The position numbers and the translations under genes were made by a program. From Apostichopus californicus (taxonomy: Eukaryota; Echinodermata; Holothuroidea; Aspidochirotida; Stichopodidae), in the NCBI GenBank assembly GCA_020650975.1, contig JAIPMN010001336.1, forward strand, positions 1 through 21,073: a stretch of 21,073 bases of DNA, read 5' to 3'. Of the stretch, positions 1 to 10,711 are shown piece by piece. Within the stretch, counting starts at the first letter, position 1; each line of letters starts with the position of its first letter. The notes beneath the pieces are model-generated. The model ran no database searches, was not told where the DNA came from, and saw only the letters and a list, made by a program, of their open reading frames with translations.

Positions 1-57
1 CAAAAGGAAACAGAGGAAAATCACAACAATAATTGTTTCTATCACGAACTTTATTGC

Positions 58-160
58 CGATTTCGTATAAACGGGATATTTTCTCATTTTCAAATAATCG
101 GAATCGGTAGTATTTTGAAAAAAATAATCGGTAATCGGTATTTTCTGTTATGCATAATCG
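58..160. repeat. ATCGGTA-type short repeat cluster
   Basis: The motif AATAATCGG followed by (T)AATCGGTA occurs at about 99-111 and again at about 125-142, each followed by a T-rich piece (GTATTTTGAAA, GTATTTTCTG). A further ATAATCG lies at about 154-160. This gives a degenerate short-period repeat, perhaps the frayed end of a dispersed element. No open frame or terminal structure can be seen, and the element may continue left of the window. Confidence 0.4.
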
Positions 161-720
161 TTTGAACACTAATCCAGTGTACTACTTGCATTAGAACTCT
201 GTACTAGAGCACTGTACACACATTGGTACTCATTACAAAAGAGAATTCTACTTGTCATCGAACTGTTTGTGATTAATTTTGTGAGACAAGTCTGCTCTAC
301 CATTTACGGACCTGGTTCGTACCATTTACGAAGAAAAGGACCGATGAATTGTTAAGGAAATGAATGATTCTTTTTAAGTTCCTCGTTGAGTGTAGTTGAC
401 TAATCGATCAGATTGGGAATTTTCAGTTGTATCCAATGACCTTTAAAAAATGCCAATTAAGTAACTTAACTTTACAAACAGAAAAAACACAAAATTACTG
501 AATCATGGTTCAAGTAACCTGGCAACTTTGTAACAAACAGAATTATAATCAGTATTTTAGAAACAGGTGAAGGGGGAGTTTTTATTCCTTTTCATAGTCA
601 GGTGAGAAGTAGATGCATTGCTAGCAAATAATACACATAGTTAGTTTAGTAAATATCAAGCAGTACTTTTCCCTAATTGTGTAGCAAAATGACTGAATTG
701 TTTCATATAAGTTATTCAGT
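161..720. other. AT-rich stretch, no gene seen
   Basis: I see no coding frame here. TACCATTTACG occurs twice 23 bp apart (about 299 and 322). A TACT/GTAC-rich patch at about 175-262 contains AGAATTCTACTTGT, which also occurs near 8042 in a similarly TACT-rich patch, so both may be remnants of one old repeat. Confidence 0.4.
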
Positions 721-785
721 CATTCAGCCTCTGAAGAAGATCCTGCTAGGATCGAAACCTCAGGCGCTCTTACTTTTACACATTC
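721..785 (+). repeat. CTGAAGAA-hairpin-GAAAC motif, copy 1
   Basis: The stretch reads CAGCCTCTGAAGAA, then the stem GATCCT (739-744), loop GCT, stem AGGATC (748-753), then GAAAC and a TCAGG that can pair with the CTGA at 731-734. Nearly the same 60 bp recurs in reverse orientation at 13383-13450, which shows it belongs to a dispersed repeat. Motifs of this shape are familiar from the ends of dispersed retroelement-type repeats in marine invertebrates, but I cannot assign a family from so short a piece. The arrangement loosely recalls a hammerhead core (CUGANGA-stem-GAAA) with one extra base. Confidence 0.6.
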
Positions 786-846
786 TCTTACACAGGCTCT
801 TCAGTATTTAAGCAGTTTGCTAACAGTTATGTTTTATATTTTTTTT

Positions 847-966
847 GTGAAGGTGGAGGAGTTAGGGGAAGGGTGCAGGAAGGGAGGTTGGAGGGGGAAG
901 GAGGGAGGTTGGAGGGAGAAGGTCTGATGATAGGGCAGGAAGTGGGATGGTGGGAGGGGAAGAGTA
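847..966 (+). repeat. Purine/G-rich tract with 21-bp duplication
   Basis: About 120 bp is almost entirely A and G on the + strand. A 21-bp unit at 881-901 is repeated directly at 902-922 with one difference. Many runs of three or more G could form a quadruplex or triplex. Similar G-rich tracts adjoin a copy of the donor-repeat family near 6650, so this may be the G-rich part of a decayed copy. A weak donor-like CTTGTAAGTA lies downstream near 1113. That link is tentative. The long minus-strand open frame across this tract is a by-product of base composition. Confidence 0.6.
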
Positions 967-1314
967 AAACCCATTGCACTTACAGAGTGATGATGGACTC
1001 CATCCCCAATTTCCCTTTTTCGTTCCTTCAGATTCAGAAGTGTCCTGCAATGAGCAAGGTAGGGTAGTTGGAACTTGTAGCAACATAGGGCCTGGTTGAC
1101 AGTTCTAAGTAACTTGTAAGTACCTGCATGCAAATTTCAAAAACTACTCCACTGTCCAATTAAATTTTGTTTGCATGAGCTATATATAACACCAGTAGAT
1201 GCTCAAGCCTAATTACAAATTACTGTACAATAACTCCCTGTGTTTAATATCCAGCTTATATGCCTTACTGTTTCAATTTGTGTTTAAACATCGACTTCGG
1301 CTATAGCATGCTGA

Positions 1315-1485
1315 CTCGGCAACGGTTTCTTGATTAAAGAAAAAATTTTAGTAACGTGTTACCGTTTAGGTCACAGATCGCCGAGCGACTTCATGATCGG
1401 ACCAGGAAGTAGAAGGAGTCCAGATGAAAAACTGGGAGCTCTTGGGGTCACACCAAACGCTAGTTCTATCCAGCTGATTCATTAA
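1315..1485 (+). pseudogene. Short open frame with J-domain-like end (tentative)
   Basis: One frame stays open for 56 codons to a TAA at 1483-1485, with an in-frame ATG at 1393 giving 30 residues. The last part reads KLGALGVTPNASSIQLIH. The LGVTPNAS stretch resembles the start of DnaJ J-domains, which commonly read LGV.P.AS..EIKKAYR. The expected KAYR...HPDK continuation is absent: the frame stops right after the resemblance, and I see no good splice donor there. CpG and GC content are a little higher than around it. It could be an old exon or processed fragment, or plain chance, since only about ten residues carry the likeness. Confidence 0.22.
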
Positions 1486-4266
1486 TGTCAACGTTGATGA
1501 AATGAAATGTCACACACAACTTGAGTGAGTTGTATAGCTTCTTGCCCTATAGTCAATCTTGAAATAACTTAGATAGAATGGATAAATCCAAGGAAGGTTT
1601 GCAGTTTCGAGACACAACAATTTCCTGGTAGGGTACACATCCTAACCTCTGGTAAATGTTCAGTGAAAAAGTGATAAATGTTGGGAAATAAGAAGGAATT
1701 TGCAAAAATTGCAAAAATAAGAGCTATTTTAACTTCGTATCTAGACTAGCAAGGAATTTTACGATATTTGCAGACACTCTTGGAAGTTTCGATTTTAGGA
1801 TTTTTTACTGTCACAATTAAACAGTATGTATGTGAGTTTGAAATGGTGGCCTTTATCACAAACAAGAGTGCATGAATTAGTTACCTAGTGGCCTAGAACA
1901 ATAGCAGTTATAATCCAAATTTATAATAAAACCAAAAAATTAAAAATTAAATAAAGCCAAAGCAAAAAGCTGACTGTTTTTTAATTTCTATAATAAATTC
2001 AGCCCAAGATATGTTCTTCTAACTTCCTATGCACACTAACAGAGCACCGCCACCCAATACATGAGATCCAACACTGGCCATTATATTGTGTCCCTGACAC
2101 ATTTTGAATGCTCTGTAAGCATGTATTTTGAAGCCATGGTGTAATAAACATGTGTTTTCCATCTTTCCTATTGATTTTTGGCATTGTTACGAAGTATCCA
2201 CTCTGTCAGTCTCAGATGTATAAAACATGGTCATTTCTTCAAAATAATAAAATGGTAAAGATAAAAAAAATGCAATTTGGTTTGATAACGATATGGTTTC
2301 CACATGGTCTTCAATATACTGAGATTAATTTTGTGCCTTACAATCACCCTTTAACAATACTAGTACTACATATGGAGGGCAGATTAAGTGTATCTCACCC
2401 AGATTCTGTCTGGTGAGGTCAAAGGTTATCTACACTTGTCCAAGAGAAATTTGAGAGCTTGCTGGGGTGAGTCCTCCTAGCTCATGCTGGGAATAAGGAA
2501 AGTGCCTTGTATGTTGAGGTCTTGGTTTTCACTTGCTGTTTTTTTTGGCAAATTTATAATAAAACCAATTTTGTATGTTGAATGTGGTAAAATTAGATAA
2601 CTTAGATTATTAATTTCACTGACTGTTATTGTAAAATTCAAGTGATTAATTTGTTGACTTTTGTTAACCTTACTCTCCCTTAAAGGAGATTAAAATAAAC
2701 CATGAATTTACAACTTACACAAGCTATAGAATAATATATTCTTATACCACTAGTCAGAAAACATTTTTCAATTGCTTTTTCAAGTGTCCTTTCGCTACTT
2801 TTGTATGAGAACACTTCAAATGTGACGTGCAGTAAGTGAGCCACATCTGATATAGTCTTATTTAATTCACTCTAGCATTTATTTCCATGTTTTTACATTT
2901 CTAGAGATTCTTAATAGTCACCTTAGTTGATTGATCAGGTCACATTTCTGTTTGATACATATTCAAGACTTATGTACAAACTACACAGGAAATGTTTGGA
3001 AATAGAATTTTTTTCTGTAAATCCTAACCCTGATTGTATTGGCGTGAATATCATAACTATTTTCCTAACTTAATTCTGGAATTTTCTGAAGTCCTGCTCA
3101 CTCCTGCAAAGTTGTTTGGATGCAATATATAATAACTCACCAATAAATTATGATTGTTATAATAATTATTACTTATTTTGTAAATAAAAATTCATTTTGA
3201 TTAATTGTCTGCATTGAGTATAAAATGGCATTGAGTTTTGAAAACTTTTGAAAAAATGTAATGCAATTTTACAAAATACCAATGTCAGTATCAATCTCAG
3301 ATACAGTACATATATGCAACAGAATGTTGCGTTTGGTTATAGATTGTTACATCTTATCATAAAAAAAAATTGAAACTTAAGCATTGGAGATGTCACCTGT
3401 AAGCCACCGTAGTAGTCATGTCTCTCACATGAATTGTCTAGTGATCAAGTTTGATCCAATTTTCACACCTGATCACAGTTTTCACTTTGAAGCTTCATTC
3501 ATGCAAGTGAAATAATCCGATTTGAGATGACAACCCTGATGTAATTACTATTACGCTGCTGCTCCCTCGCCCATACATGTATATTCTTTTTGAACCTTTT
3601 TCTCATCTTTTGAAAATTATTCAAGGGAGTGAAATATTTTTTCCTTTAGGATACAGGGAGAAAAAATAAAATCGATCCCCAACAGCTCTTTTGGAGTCGA
3701 AGTCTAGCTTGAACGGTAAAGCTGACATAATCTTGTCCATGTTCAATGTTAATAGCAAACAGACAAAGAAATTCTCTTTCTGATGGTTTGAGAACACTAT
3801 TGAAAATATTCAAATTTGTGAGAAAAGAAGAAAAAAAAAACGGAAAAAAAAAACCAAGAAACTTTTTATTCAAAATGCAATATACTTCCACTTAGAATTC
3901 AGCAGCTGGATTTTCTATAACATTTCAGATACAGTGATTGCAGGTGGTCTATTTAGTGTGTCAAACTCCATTTGACAAGAAAAACTGTTACAAAAACTGC
4001 TTTTCTACTGCGCAAAGAAAAGCATGTCCCATTCATAGAAGGGTACATGTGTGAATGCTGTGGACGGTTTGTTTTGTCAAATAAATAGCTTTTAAAGAAT
4101 GCCTGTGGCCTAGATTAGGTTTAAAAACTCAAATGGCAGCGGTTCGTTACTTGGTACAGACTTTTTGGAATTTATCATTGTGTCCATAGTGACATCAGTT
4201 AAGGTTTTGGGCTATAATGGAGTAAAATGGGCGTAACATGAAGGTGACAATTTTTGGTGAACCGTG
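1486..4266. other. Long AT-rich non-coding stretch
   Basis: About 2.8 kb without a supported gene. Open frames at 1999-2184 (minus), 2150-2416 (plus) and 3646-3891 (minus) are short, have no recognisable motif and cover low-complexity DNA in part; the last runs through A-tracts at about 3830-3853. AATTTATAATAAAACCAA occurs near 1918 and again near 2551, which is a small match of AT-rich sequence. A pair of A/T tracts and scattered AATAAA words are present, but nothing ties them to a transcript. Confidence 0.5.
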
Positions 4267-4270
4267 GCAG

Positions 4271-4460
4271 CTGTTTGCACACATATATATGCACAGAAAT
4301 GCAAAAGTTAATATTTACTTTCACACTCCTCCCGTACCTGCCTCCTCACAATAACTGCACTCTTGCTGTACCATGTCTAGAGTGAACCTGGTGACCTGTG
4401 AAATTGACCTCCCCTGTTGCCTGTCTGCACACACATATTCACAGAATACAAAAAGTTAAT
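4271..4460 (-). repeat. Donor-repeat copy between 40-bp direct repeats
   Basis: The core (about 4314-4414) matches the family on the minus strand: CACTCCTCCCGTACCTGCCTCCTCAC, then GCACTCTTGCTGTACC and a C-rich end. It is bracketed by imperfect direct repeats at 4271-4312 (CTGTTTGCACACATATATAT...AAAAGTTAAT) and 4421-4460 (CTGTCTGCACACACATATT...AAAAGTTAAT). These repeats are too long for an ordinary target-site duplication. They may be an older segmental duplication into which the copy went, or part of a longer repeat unit. The donor site is altered in this copy (GCAGGTACG). Confidence 0.55.
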
Positions 4461-5068
4461 AATAATTGGTTAAGTTTACCTTTGAGTGCTTATCAGTCAA
4501 TTTCATTTAATACATCTCTACATTTGTAATGTTAAGTTTCAAAGGAAATCAAAACAATATCATTTGATACTTCAGTTTTGTTTCGTTTTCGTTTTAATGT
4601 TCAGTTTATTTTAATAGCATGCAGCTATTAGATTAATGTTAAAACTAATTATCAACATGAAATGACTCATTGCTTGTCCAAGTCCATGCGATATTTTTAA
4701 AGTACAGAATTCTGCTGTTTTGACCAGTTCTTCAGATTTCCTTTTTCCTTTTCCCTCTTTCTTACTTAAATACAAAACGTAAGCCCCCCCTCCTTTATTA
4801 CATACACGAATTTTCAGATGGCATCATCAGTACCGTATATGAAATGTATTAGTAAATAATTGATGTCGTTTTGCTTCCTATACAAATGACTGCAATTATT
4901 ATCATCAGGTTTCATCTTTGCTGTATACAAATAGAATCACATTTTGGTGCAAGAGGCCAACTTTTTCTTCATCCCTGATATCTCAGGGTCATATTTTCGA
5001 GTAAAATCAAAAGGTAAAAAACTTAGGAAGTTATATATTCTTGATAAACGTAGGTAAGTACGTCAATT
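4461..5068. other. AT-rich stretch with a small hairpin
   Basis: No coding frame is supported. A seven-base-pair hairpin TAATAGC-ATGCA-GCTATTA lies at 4612-4630. A short C-run lies at about 4784-4790. Near 5049 a CGTAGGTAAGTACG resembles a splice donor just before the next purine-rich tract, but there is no exon-like frame before it. Confidence 0.4.
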
Positions 5069-5115
5069 GGGAGGAAGGAGAAGGGCGGAGGGGGTAGGTG
5101 GTGTGGGAGGGAAGA
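5069..5115 (+). repeat. Purine/G-rich tract
   Basis: This is a run of G and A on the + strand with several GGG blocks and few pyrimidines, similar in type to the tracts at 847 and 6647. It could be the G-rich part of a badly decayed donor-repeat copy, since a GGTAAGTA lies just upstream. However, the order differs from the family, so I call it only a tract. Confidence 0.45.
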
Positions 5116-5250
5116 GCTAGCTAGGTAAATCTGCTAGGAAATTATTGCAAGCTGTTAATTAAAAAGTGTCAATGTTTTGTTTAAACATAAACACAAGTTT
5201 GTCAGCTTTTTAAACATCTTAAGTGACATTTATGCAACAAACCCATGGAA

Positions 5251-5322
5251 GCTTTATCCTTAACGTACATCAGACTAATTACAGTATGTAATGCTTTATC
5301 CTGAGATACATCAGACTAATTA
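5251..5322 (+). repeat. Small tandem duplication, 42-bp period
   Basis: GCTTTATCCT, a short variable piece, then TACATCAGACTAATTA occurs at 5251-5281 and again at 5293-5322. The blocks match closely and the linker differs, which fits a local duplication of moderate age. I see no function for it. Confidence 0.7.
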
Positions 5323-5774
5323 TAAACTTATATACATAAGTGCAATGATTTTCAATTTAAACTTGAAACTTTTAATTAGAAAAATATAAATATACACTAT
5401 AGCATTATATGGGCAACACACAGTGTGTCTTTGTTCAATACTTTCTGACATTTACTGATACAATTAAGCATTATTTAGAATAATGAAGTAAAGTTGAAAA
5501 TTGTTGCAATTTGTTTACTTTGCTTTTAATAATGATTGAATGCTAAGAATATGACAGTCTTTAGGAGACGAAATGTCAAGAACCAAATGAAGTAAAAATA
5601 AAAGAGGAAAAAATCAAAGAGTGTTTCAGTTTGATCCATTGCTGCAATCTTATCTGAGAAATTTTACTCACTAAACCAAAATGCCAAAAATCTACTTCAC
5701 TTGGAACTCTCTAACCTGTTTCTAACTCAACAAACTAGAATTTATAATTTTTCTGTTCAGCCACTCAAACAGAT
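5323..5774. other. AT-rich stretch, nothing recognised
   Basis: The sequence is AT-rich with stops in all frames. I see no repeat end, hairpin or gene. Confidence 0.5.
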
Positions 5775-5914
5775 ATATTTACCCCATTCCTTTGTTACAT
5801 GTCTTCTCAACATATATGCACTCCCATCTACCTAGTTTATAACAATTCACATTCTTGTACAGTGTCATTCCCCCTCCTCCCTCCCTGACCCCCGATGACC
5901 TCTTCCAAATCTAT
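5775..5914 (-). repeat. Donor-repeat copy, minus orientation
   Basis: This aligns along its length with the array unit at 11564: ACATGTCTTCTCAACATATATGCACTCCCATCTACCTAG, then ACATTCTTGTACAGTGTCATT, a C-rich tract (CCCCCTCCTCCCTCCC) and GATGACCTCTTCC. Here the donor site has decayed (GACATGTAAC on the minus strand in place of GACAGGTAAG). It is diverged from the other copies, so probably old. Nearby open frames starting at 5895 and 5941 have no recognisable motif. Confidence 0.7.
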
Positions 5915-6624
5915 CATTCGAAACTCATACATCACACTGTTTGCCTGGAATTCCATCCACCCGAATCTGCATTCAACATTCGTTTTACTTGAGAGTTTTG
6001 AAGGTCCAAAGACTACTTATAATACTCTTTCTCGCTACTACGAAAACTGCATTAGTATTCTTGAAGTTTTGTGGGTTTTTTTCCATTCAACTATGCCCCT
6101 TATGGTATTACGTTTTTGTATATTTACCGGTTGAGCAAAATGCTGTACTTTCCTTGTTAGGCTAGCCATAGTGTTAAATTTGCTATAGTTGCTTTCCTTT
6201 GCTGACGTACTGTATTTATTGTGTGTATAGTATAGTGCAGTACAATTATACGTATTGGCCAAACTAATAGAGATAATATAATCTTAATATTTCTCAGAAT
6301 TTCAAACCTCTGACACTTGATTGCATTGCACAGTAAAGTAGCATTACTACTGTCAACACATCTCTGGTATATAATACGATATTATACGATAGTTCTCATT
6401 CACATGTTTGCCTGGAAAACATGTACTTCCATATCTTAATTATCATGTTTGCATACTGTAGGTGATAAGGACCGATTCACAATGGAATGCATTGTTTGTT
6501 ACAAACTGTACAATCTAAAACTGATAACTTTACTGATATTAAATTGTTTGTAAACTTGATCATATCTGCAAGCAAACTAGAATCATGTCAGAATTTTCAG
6601 AATGGCAAATTGGGTAAGGAAGAG
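5915..6624. other. AT-rich stretch, short unassigned open frames
   Basis: Open frames of 74-83 codons overlap one another on both strands (5895-6262 and from 6487). None has a recognisable domain, and the mutual overlap argues against any being real. Base use matches the surrounding non-coding DNA. Confidence 0.45.
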
Positions 6625-6803
6625 GGCAATGACCTGAGGAGATCAAAGGGGGAGAGGTTGGAGGAGGGGGAGGGCAAGGGGGAGGGGGGAAGAAGAAGTG
6701 CAAAAATGGTACCAAGTGTCATTAGCTACTTGAGGTAGAAAGGAGTGCATAAGAGACAGGTAAGTATCTTGGATCTGAGATTATCCAAACCAGTGTGTTT
6801 TAG
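6625..6803 (+). repeat. Donor-repeat copy, plus orientation, with G-rich tract
   Basis: In order: GCAATGACCTGAGGAGAT, a G/A tract of about 50 bp (6647-6698), AGTGCAAAAATGGTACCA, GAGGTAGAAAGGAGTGCATAAGAGACAGGTAAGTAT, and a tail with ATCCAAACCAGTGTG. This is the same order of blocks as the other copies. It carries an essentially ideal splice donor, CAG|GTAAGTAT, with the GT at 6760-6761. The G tract could form a quadruplex on the + strand. The open frame from 6487 that runs through it is a composition artefact. Confidence 0.7.
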
Positions 6804-7916
6804 GGTTTATGTACAAGTATAATATCTTCCTGGATAATTAATTGCACCCTCTACAATCTGCAGTAACATAACATCACACCTGTTTGCTTCAGTGTTATTT
6901 ATATGTTGAAAACGATTTACAGTAGGAATTGAAGGTTAATTTTTCCACGTTGCTGCGTAGCAAATGTTCCTCTTTCATAAATATAAAAAGGATATTTTCG
7001 CCTTGACTATAGATCCTTCGTGCTGTAATGTCGGTTGTGGCTACAACAGCTAGTATAGCTGAATTGTTTGCATGAACTAACACTTGCCAACTTGGATTTT
7101 GAGTTACGTAAAAGTACAGTATGTGAGGTTAGAAACCGAGTGGCATAGAATGTACGTACCGCTTGTAATAAACAGTAAGTTGGTGATCAGACTTCAGAAA
7201 AACTTTGTGAACTTGGAACTTCAGAACCTTATCAAAAATAGGCTAGTTGTAATTTAACAGTATCAGGAAATTTACTGATTGCCCTAAAATCAATCATCTT
7301 ACAAATTGTGCTCAGGTAAAAGGAAGTTTAAGAAACTTTATCATGAAACAAGGAAGTACTGTTTCTTCTGACTCTTTCGTGGGAACATCGCATCATTATG
7401 AGCTGTCTCGGCAAAATTCAGAAGTGCAAATTGTGTGGTGACACTTAACATGTTTCAAATGTTTTGTTGTTTTTCTATTTCAAGATTAATTATATTTCCA
7501 GAGAGCTGTGAATGGTTAGAAATGTCATACCAGTTGGTATAGTTTTCTGCTCAGATAATGTCAGTTAAGGAATATTAATAGAAATGTAATGATTTCTGCT
7601 TTAAGAGGAATCCTAGCAATAACCAGGAAAAACCATTACCTGATTTCTTTTTTTAAGAAAATTTGATACACTCGAAGCTAGTAAGCGCTCCCCCTTATTG
7701 GTAATGAAATTTAAATTTATAATACACCACATCCCTGACAATTGAAAATATTGTGGGGTAAGTGTAAAAATCACTAATCTGTACTGTATATGGTCATGTA
7801 AAAAAAAAGAAAGAAGCCTGTTATTTCGTTTACAAACTTAAATATTACAAGTTTCACAAAATAAAAAAAATAAAATGAACAGCGATGAAGTATAAGGAAG
7901 TAAAAAGAAAATCATT
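6804..7916. other. AT-rich stretch, nothing recognised
   Basis: There are only AT-rich sequence, an A-run at about 7800 and A-rich patches near 7860. A minus-strand open frame of 62 codons at 6895-7083 has no recognisable motif. Confidence 0.5.
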
Positions 7917-7924
7917 TTGAAATC

Positions 7925-8110
7925 TAGTATAGATACTAGTGTAAGATCAAGTACACAAATACTCACGCTTAGAGCCTTATTTGTACTCACACTTGTACTT
8001 ATGCCAAGGTCAATTGTACTGGTTCACATACCCATACCAAGCAGAATTCTACTTGTATTTGTACTAATGCTACGGTCCTTGTACTACAATAAGTCTGCTT
8101 CAAGTATAAT
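7925..8110 (+). repeat. Degenerate TACT/CTTGTACT-rich repeat
   Basis: Words such as TTGTACTCACACTTGTACTT and TTGTATTTGTACTAATGC recur at irregular spacing, interrupted by other sequence. The patch shares AGAATTCTACTTGT with the TACT-rich patch near 243-256. It looks like a heavily diverged short-period satellite or old repeat. The 66-codon open frame across it simply reflects the repeating sequence. Confidence 0.4.
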
Positions 8111-10163
8111 GTGCTAGAAAGTTGTATAATCTTTACTCATGTACCAACTGCAACAAGCCTACCTCTGCCACCCTGAAAGTATTTCCTATCACTGATACAT
8201 TCACCTCATTTATGATTTCAACAAAATATTTTACAAAGCATTATTGAAACCATTGACCAAATTTTAACATGCTTAATATTAATTCAGATGCAATACTGAT
8301 TTACCTATCAGTCAGATACACTGTACCTTATGTCTGTCCCTCAAATGTGTAAAAATGACGGGTAAAAAAAAAAGATTGAATATTTGCCTCAAATTGGGAA
8401 AAATACAACAGTCGTGTGATTTAACACACTATTTCTCTGTATGACTTCATGATTGAGGATCAAACTCTTTACAAAATTTACACTTTGGAGTTGATATGGT
8501 GTCAAATAAACTTTTGTGAGGCAAAAATAAGGATGCAGCTAATAGTTATTATTTGCCTTCCCTCTTCCTGATGACATTTCTCATGAAACGGGGAGTCGAT
8601 CGGTGGCAGCTCCCATGCGGGAACACAGTTTCATTTTAAATATGCAGCTTACTTGATTTCTTATTTTCACAAAGAGTACAAAATTAAACTTTTGACATTC
8701 AGTACGATATAGTTCAATCATAAATATACATAAAATGTGTGTCCAGTTCTTTCCTTTCTTCCATTTAAAAAAAAAAATTATTTGCCCCGAAATATGGTTA
8801 GAAGATAAAAAGGATAGCATTCCATTAAGTAGGGGGCACTGTAATCATGCAAATAATGCTCCAGCAAACATGAGCAATCTAAGCAGAATAGTGCATGGAT
8901 GTTGAATGGGAGACTTATTTCGTCTCGCTGCTCTTATATATATACCGTAACTGTGATTTTCATTGTTTGCACTATACACCACCCACTGAGGTAATACACA
9001 CCTACTTACAGTGTTAATTGTATCACATAATTGTAAGATTTAGGTTTATAGACCAGTCAAGCAACCCACACATAATGAGTGATTTGCTGCACCTCTTATA
9101 AACTATGCAGCCCACATGATGTATTTAAGTTTACTCAAGCCCACATAAACAGTATTATACTACAACTGTGAATGAAAGTTTGGGAATTTGCCCCTTTTTG
9201 ATGTGAAAATACAACAATTCTCATTTCTCAATCAGTTGCAATAAGTTAATGGTCAACAAGTATACTGGAAAAGAAAGCAAACAGTCAATCATATGTCACT
9301 TTTACAAAACCAAATGCAAGCAGTATTGCTTTCAAGTCTGCTTAGAAAAGACCCTATAAAGTGGTCAACAATTACAATCAAACTAAATTTACACACATAT
9401 TATAGTCTTCTCAGAGCATTTTCTCCTGATTTTATACACTTTCATTAGACCATCCATCTCTTCCATTTCCTTTACCTAATTAAATTTTTACAGAAACATA
9501 CATGCCATTTGTAATCTCAATCTTGTAGCAATTTTAAGTGTCTAAAATTTTGGGCAGCTAATATCAATAATCTTTAAAATTAGAATAATTTTGAATCTGA
9601 ACATTGTTCCATACAGTGTGCCATATGATCTCAGATTACACTAATCCTGATCCATAACTGTTCCAATCTCTACAAAGCTGTACATGTTACTTTTATATTA
9701 TTTTGATTGGCCTTGTCTTGTGTAGCAATTTTTAGCCCGCATAAAAGTATGGAGACTACATTTATGATTCCCTACACTTAGCATTTTGAATCTGAAACAT
9801 AAGTTCCATGCCATAGTCAAGTGTTATCCTGGTACAGACTGAGTATGTTGACTCTCTAAACTGTCTGACCTTCTTGTCAACTTAGATGTTGAAACCTTTT
9901 CAGGGTGATTTGTTTGAGCTAACTATGATGTGATTACAATACTAATGTAAAAAAAAAGTTGATAATTAGTTGTTAATTCATCCAATTAACAATAACTCTT
10001 ATTAGTAACTGTAATTTAAGCTAGTATTTCTGTGACTGAAATTTCAAATTGTTTTGCAATTATCTTTTTATATCAATCAGTTGTAATCTACTGTACATTT
10101 GGGTCAGTACAATGAGGATCAATCAACTTGTTACACTTGTTTCACAAGCTCTGCAAGTTCTGA
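8111..10163. other. Long AT-rich non-coding stretch with a hairpin
   Basis: About 2 kb with no supported gene. The minus-strand open frame at 8581-8820 shows no motif. An imperfect hairpin, AGTTGTTAATT at 9968-9978 against AATTAACAATAACT at 9984-9997, is the only structure I would mark. No repeat family could be matched to another part of the window. Confidence 0.5.
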
Positions 10164-10313
10164 CCGAACTTACAAAATTCAAAAGATGCTTTTATGTGCG
10201 CTCCGTTTGATTCGTTCCGAAAGTTTGCCGACATCGGATTCCATCAATTTCTGCCGATTCTATCGTTGAAAGATCAAGTCCTTGAACAAACCCAAGGAAG
10301 AATGGTCTTGTGA
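10164..10313 (+). other. Candidate short exon-like frame (very tentative)
   Basis: After a stop at 10161-10163 the frame stays open to a TGA at 10311-10313, with an ATG at 10194 giving 39 residues (MCAPFDSFRKFADIGFHQFL...). The stretch is richer in CpG and G/C than its surroundings, and the peptide has a mixed, protein-like composition. At its end the DNA reads CTT|GTGAGTAT, a good 5' splice-donor sequence (GT at 10310-10311), so the TGA could lie in an intron. I recognise no family, and a 39-residue frame can easily arise by chance. Confidence 0.2.
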
Positions 10314-10602
10314 GTATAGAGTGAGTTGGTTCAGCTTCGGTTTCTTCTTTGATCTTCACATTTTTATTAAGAGCTCTTCTTCTCTTCTAACTTGATTTAA
10401 TGAAAAAGTCTTATCTTTCACTTAGAACTGTGTTTGGTATGTATGCTGGTATAATAATAACATTAAGAACAAAAAGTACATGCATGTTAGGTAGAGCGAT
10501 TCGCTGTTAGTATACAAATAGTTGGCGTAGTAGTGGTCGGTGAAACAGTAGTTTGAAGATCAAGAAAAAAAATCAAAACAAAGCTCTTGTCAGTGGCATA
10601 AT
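10314..10602. other. AT-rich stretch, nothing recognised
   Basis: I see only non-coding AT-rich sequence, with no repeat ends or stems of note. Confidence 0.45.
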
Positions 10603-10711
10603 CACATGACCAAACACAAGTACTTCATTCCTCACTTACCTGTCTCCATTTATGCACTCTGATCTACCTAGCTTGTAGAGTTATAAATATTCTTTCATTG
10701 CATAAGGAATT
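10603..10711 (-). repeat. Donor-repeat copy, minus orientation
   Basis: ACTTCATTCCTCACTTACCTGTCTCCATTTATGCACTCTGATCTACCTAGC matches the family core closely. It is followed by a decayed AATATTCTTTCATTGCA in place of AACATTCTTGCACTGTG. On the minus strand the donor reads GGAGACAGGTAAGTGAG and is intact. The C-rich end is missing, so the copy is partial. Confidence 0.7.

Noticed and set aside
1999-2184. Minus-strand open frame of 61 codons with several Cys and Trp (…NGQCWISCIGWRC…).
   Set aside because: No family is recognised, there are no exon borders, and frames of this length are expected by chance across 21 kb on two strands.
3646-3891. Minus-strand 81-codon frame with a hydrophobic FFFPFFF start resembling a signal or membrane segment.
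   Set aside because: The Phe-rich start is just the translation of A-runs at about 3830-3853.
5895-6262. Three overlapping 74-79 codon frames on both strands.
   Set aside because: They exclude one another, and none has a recognisable domain.
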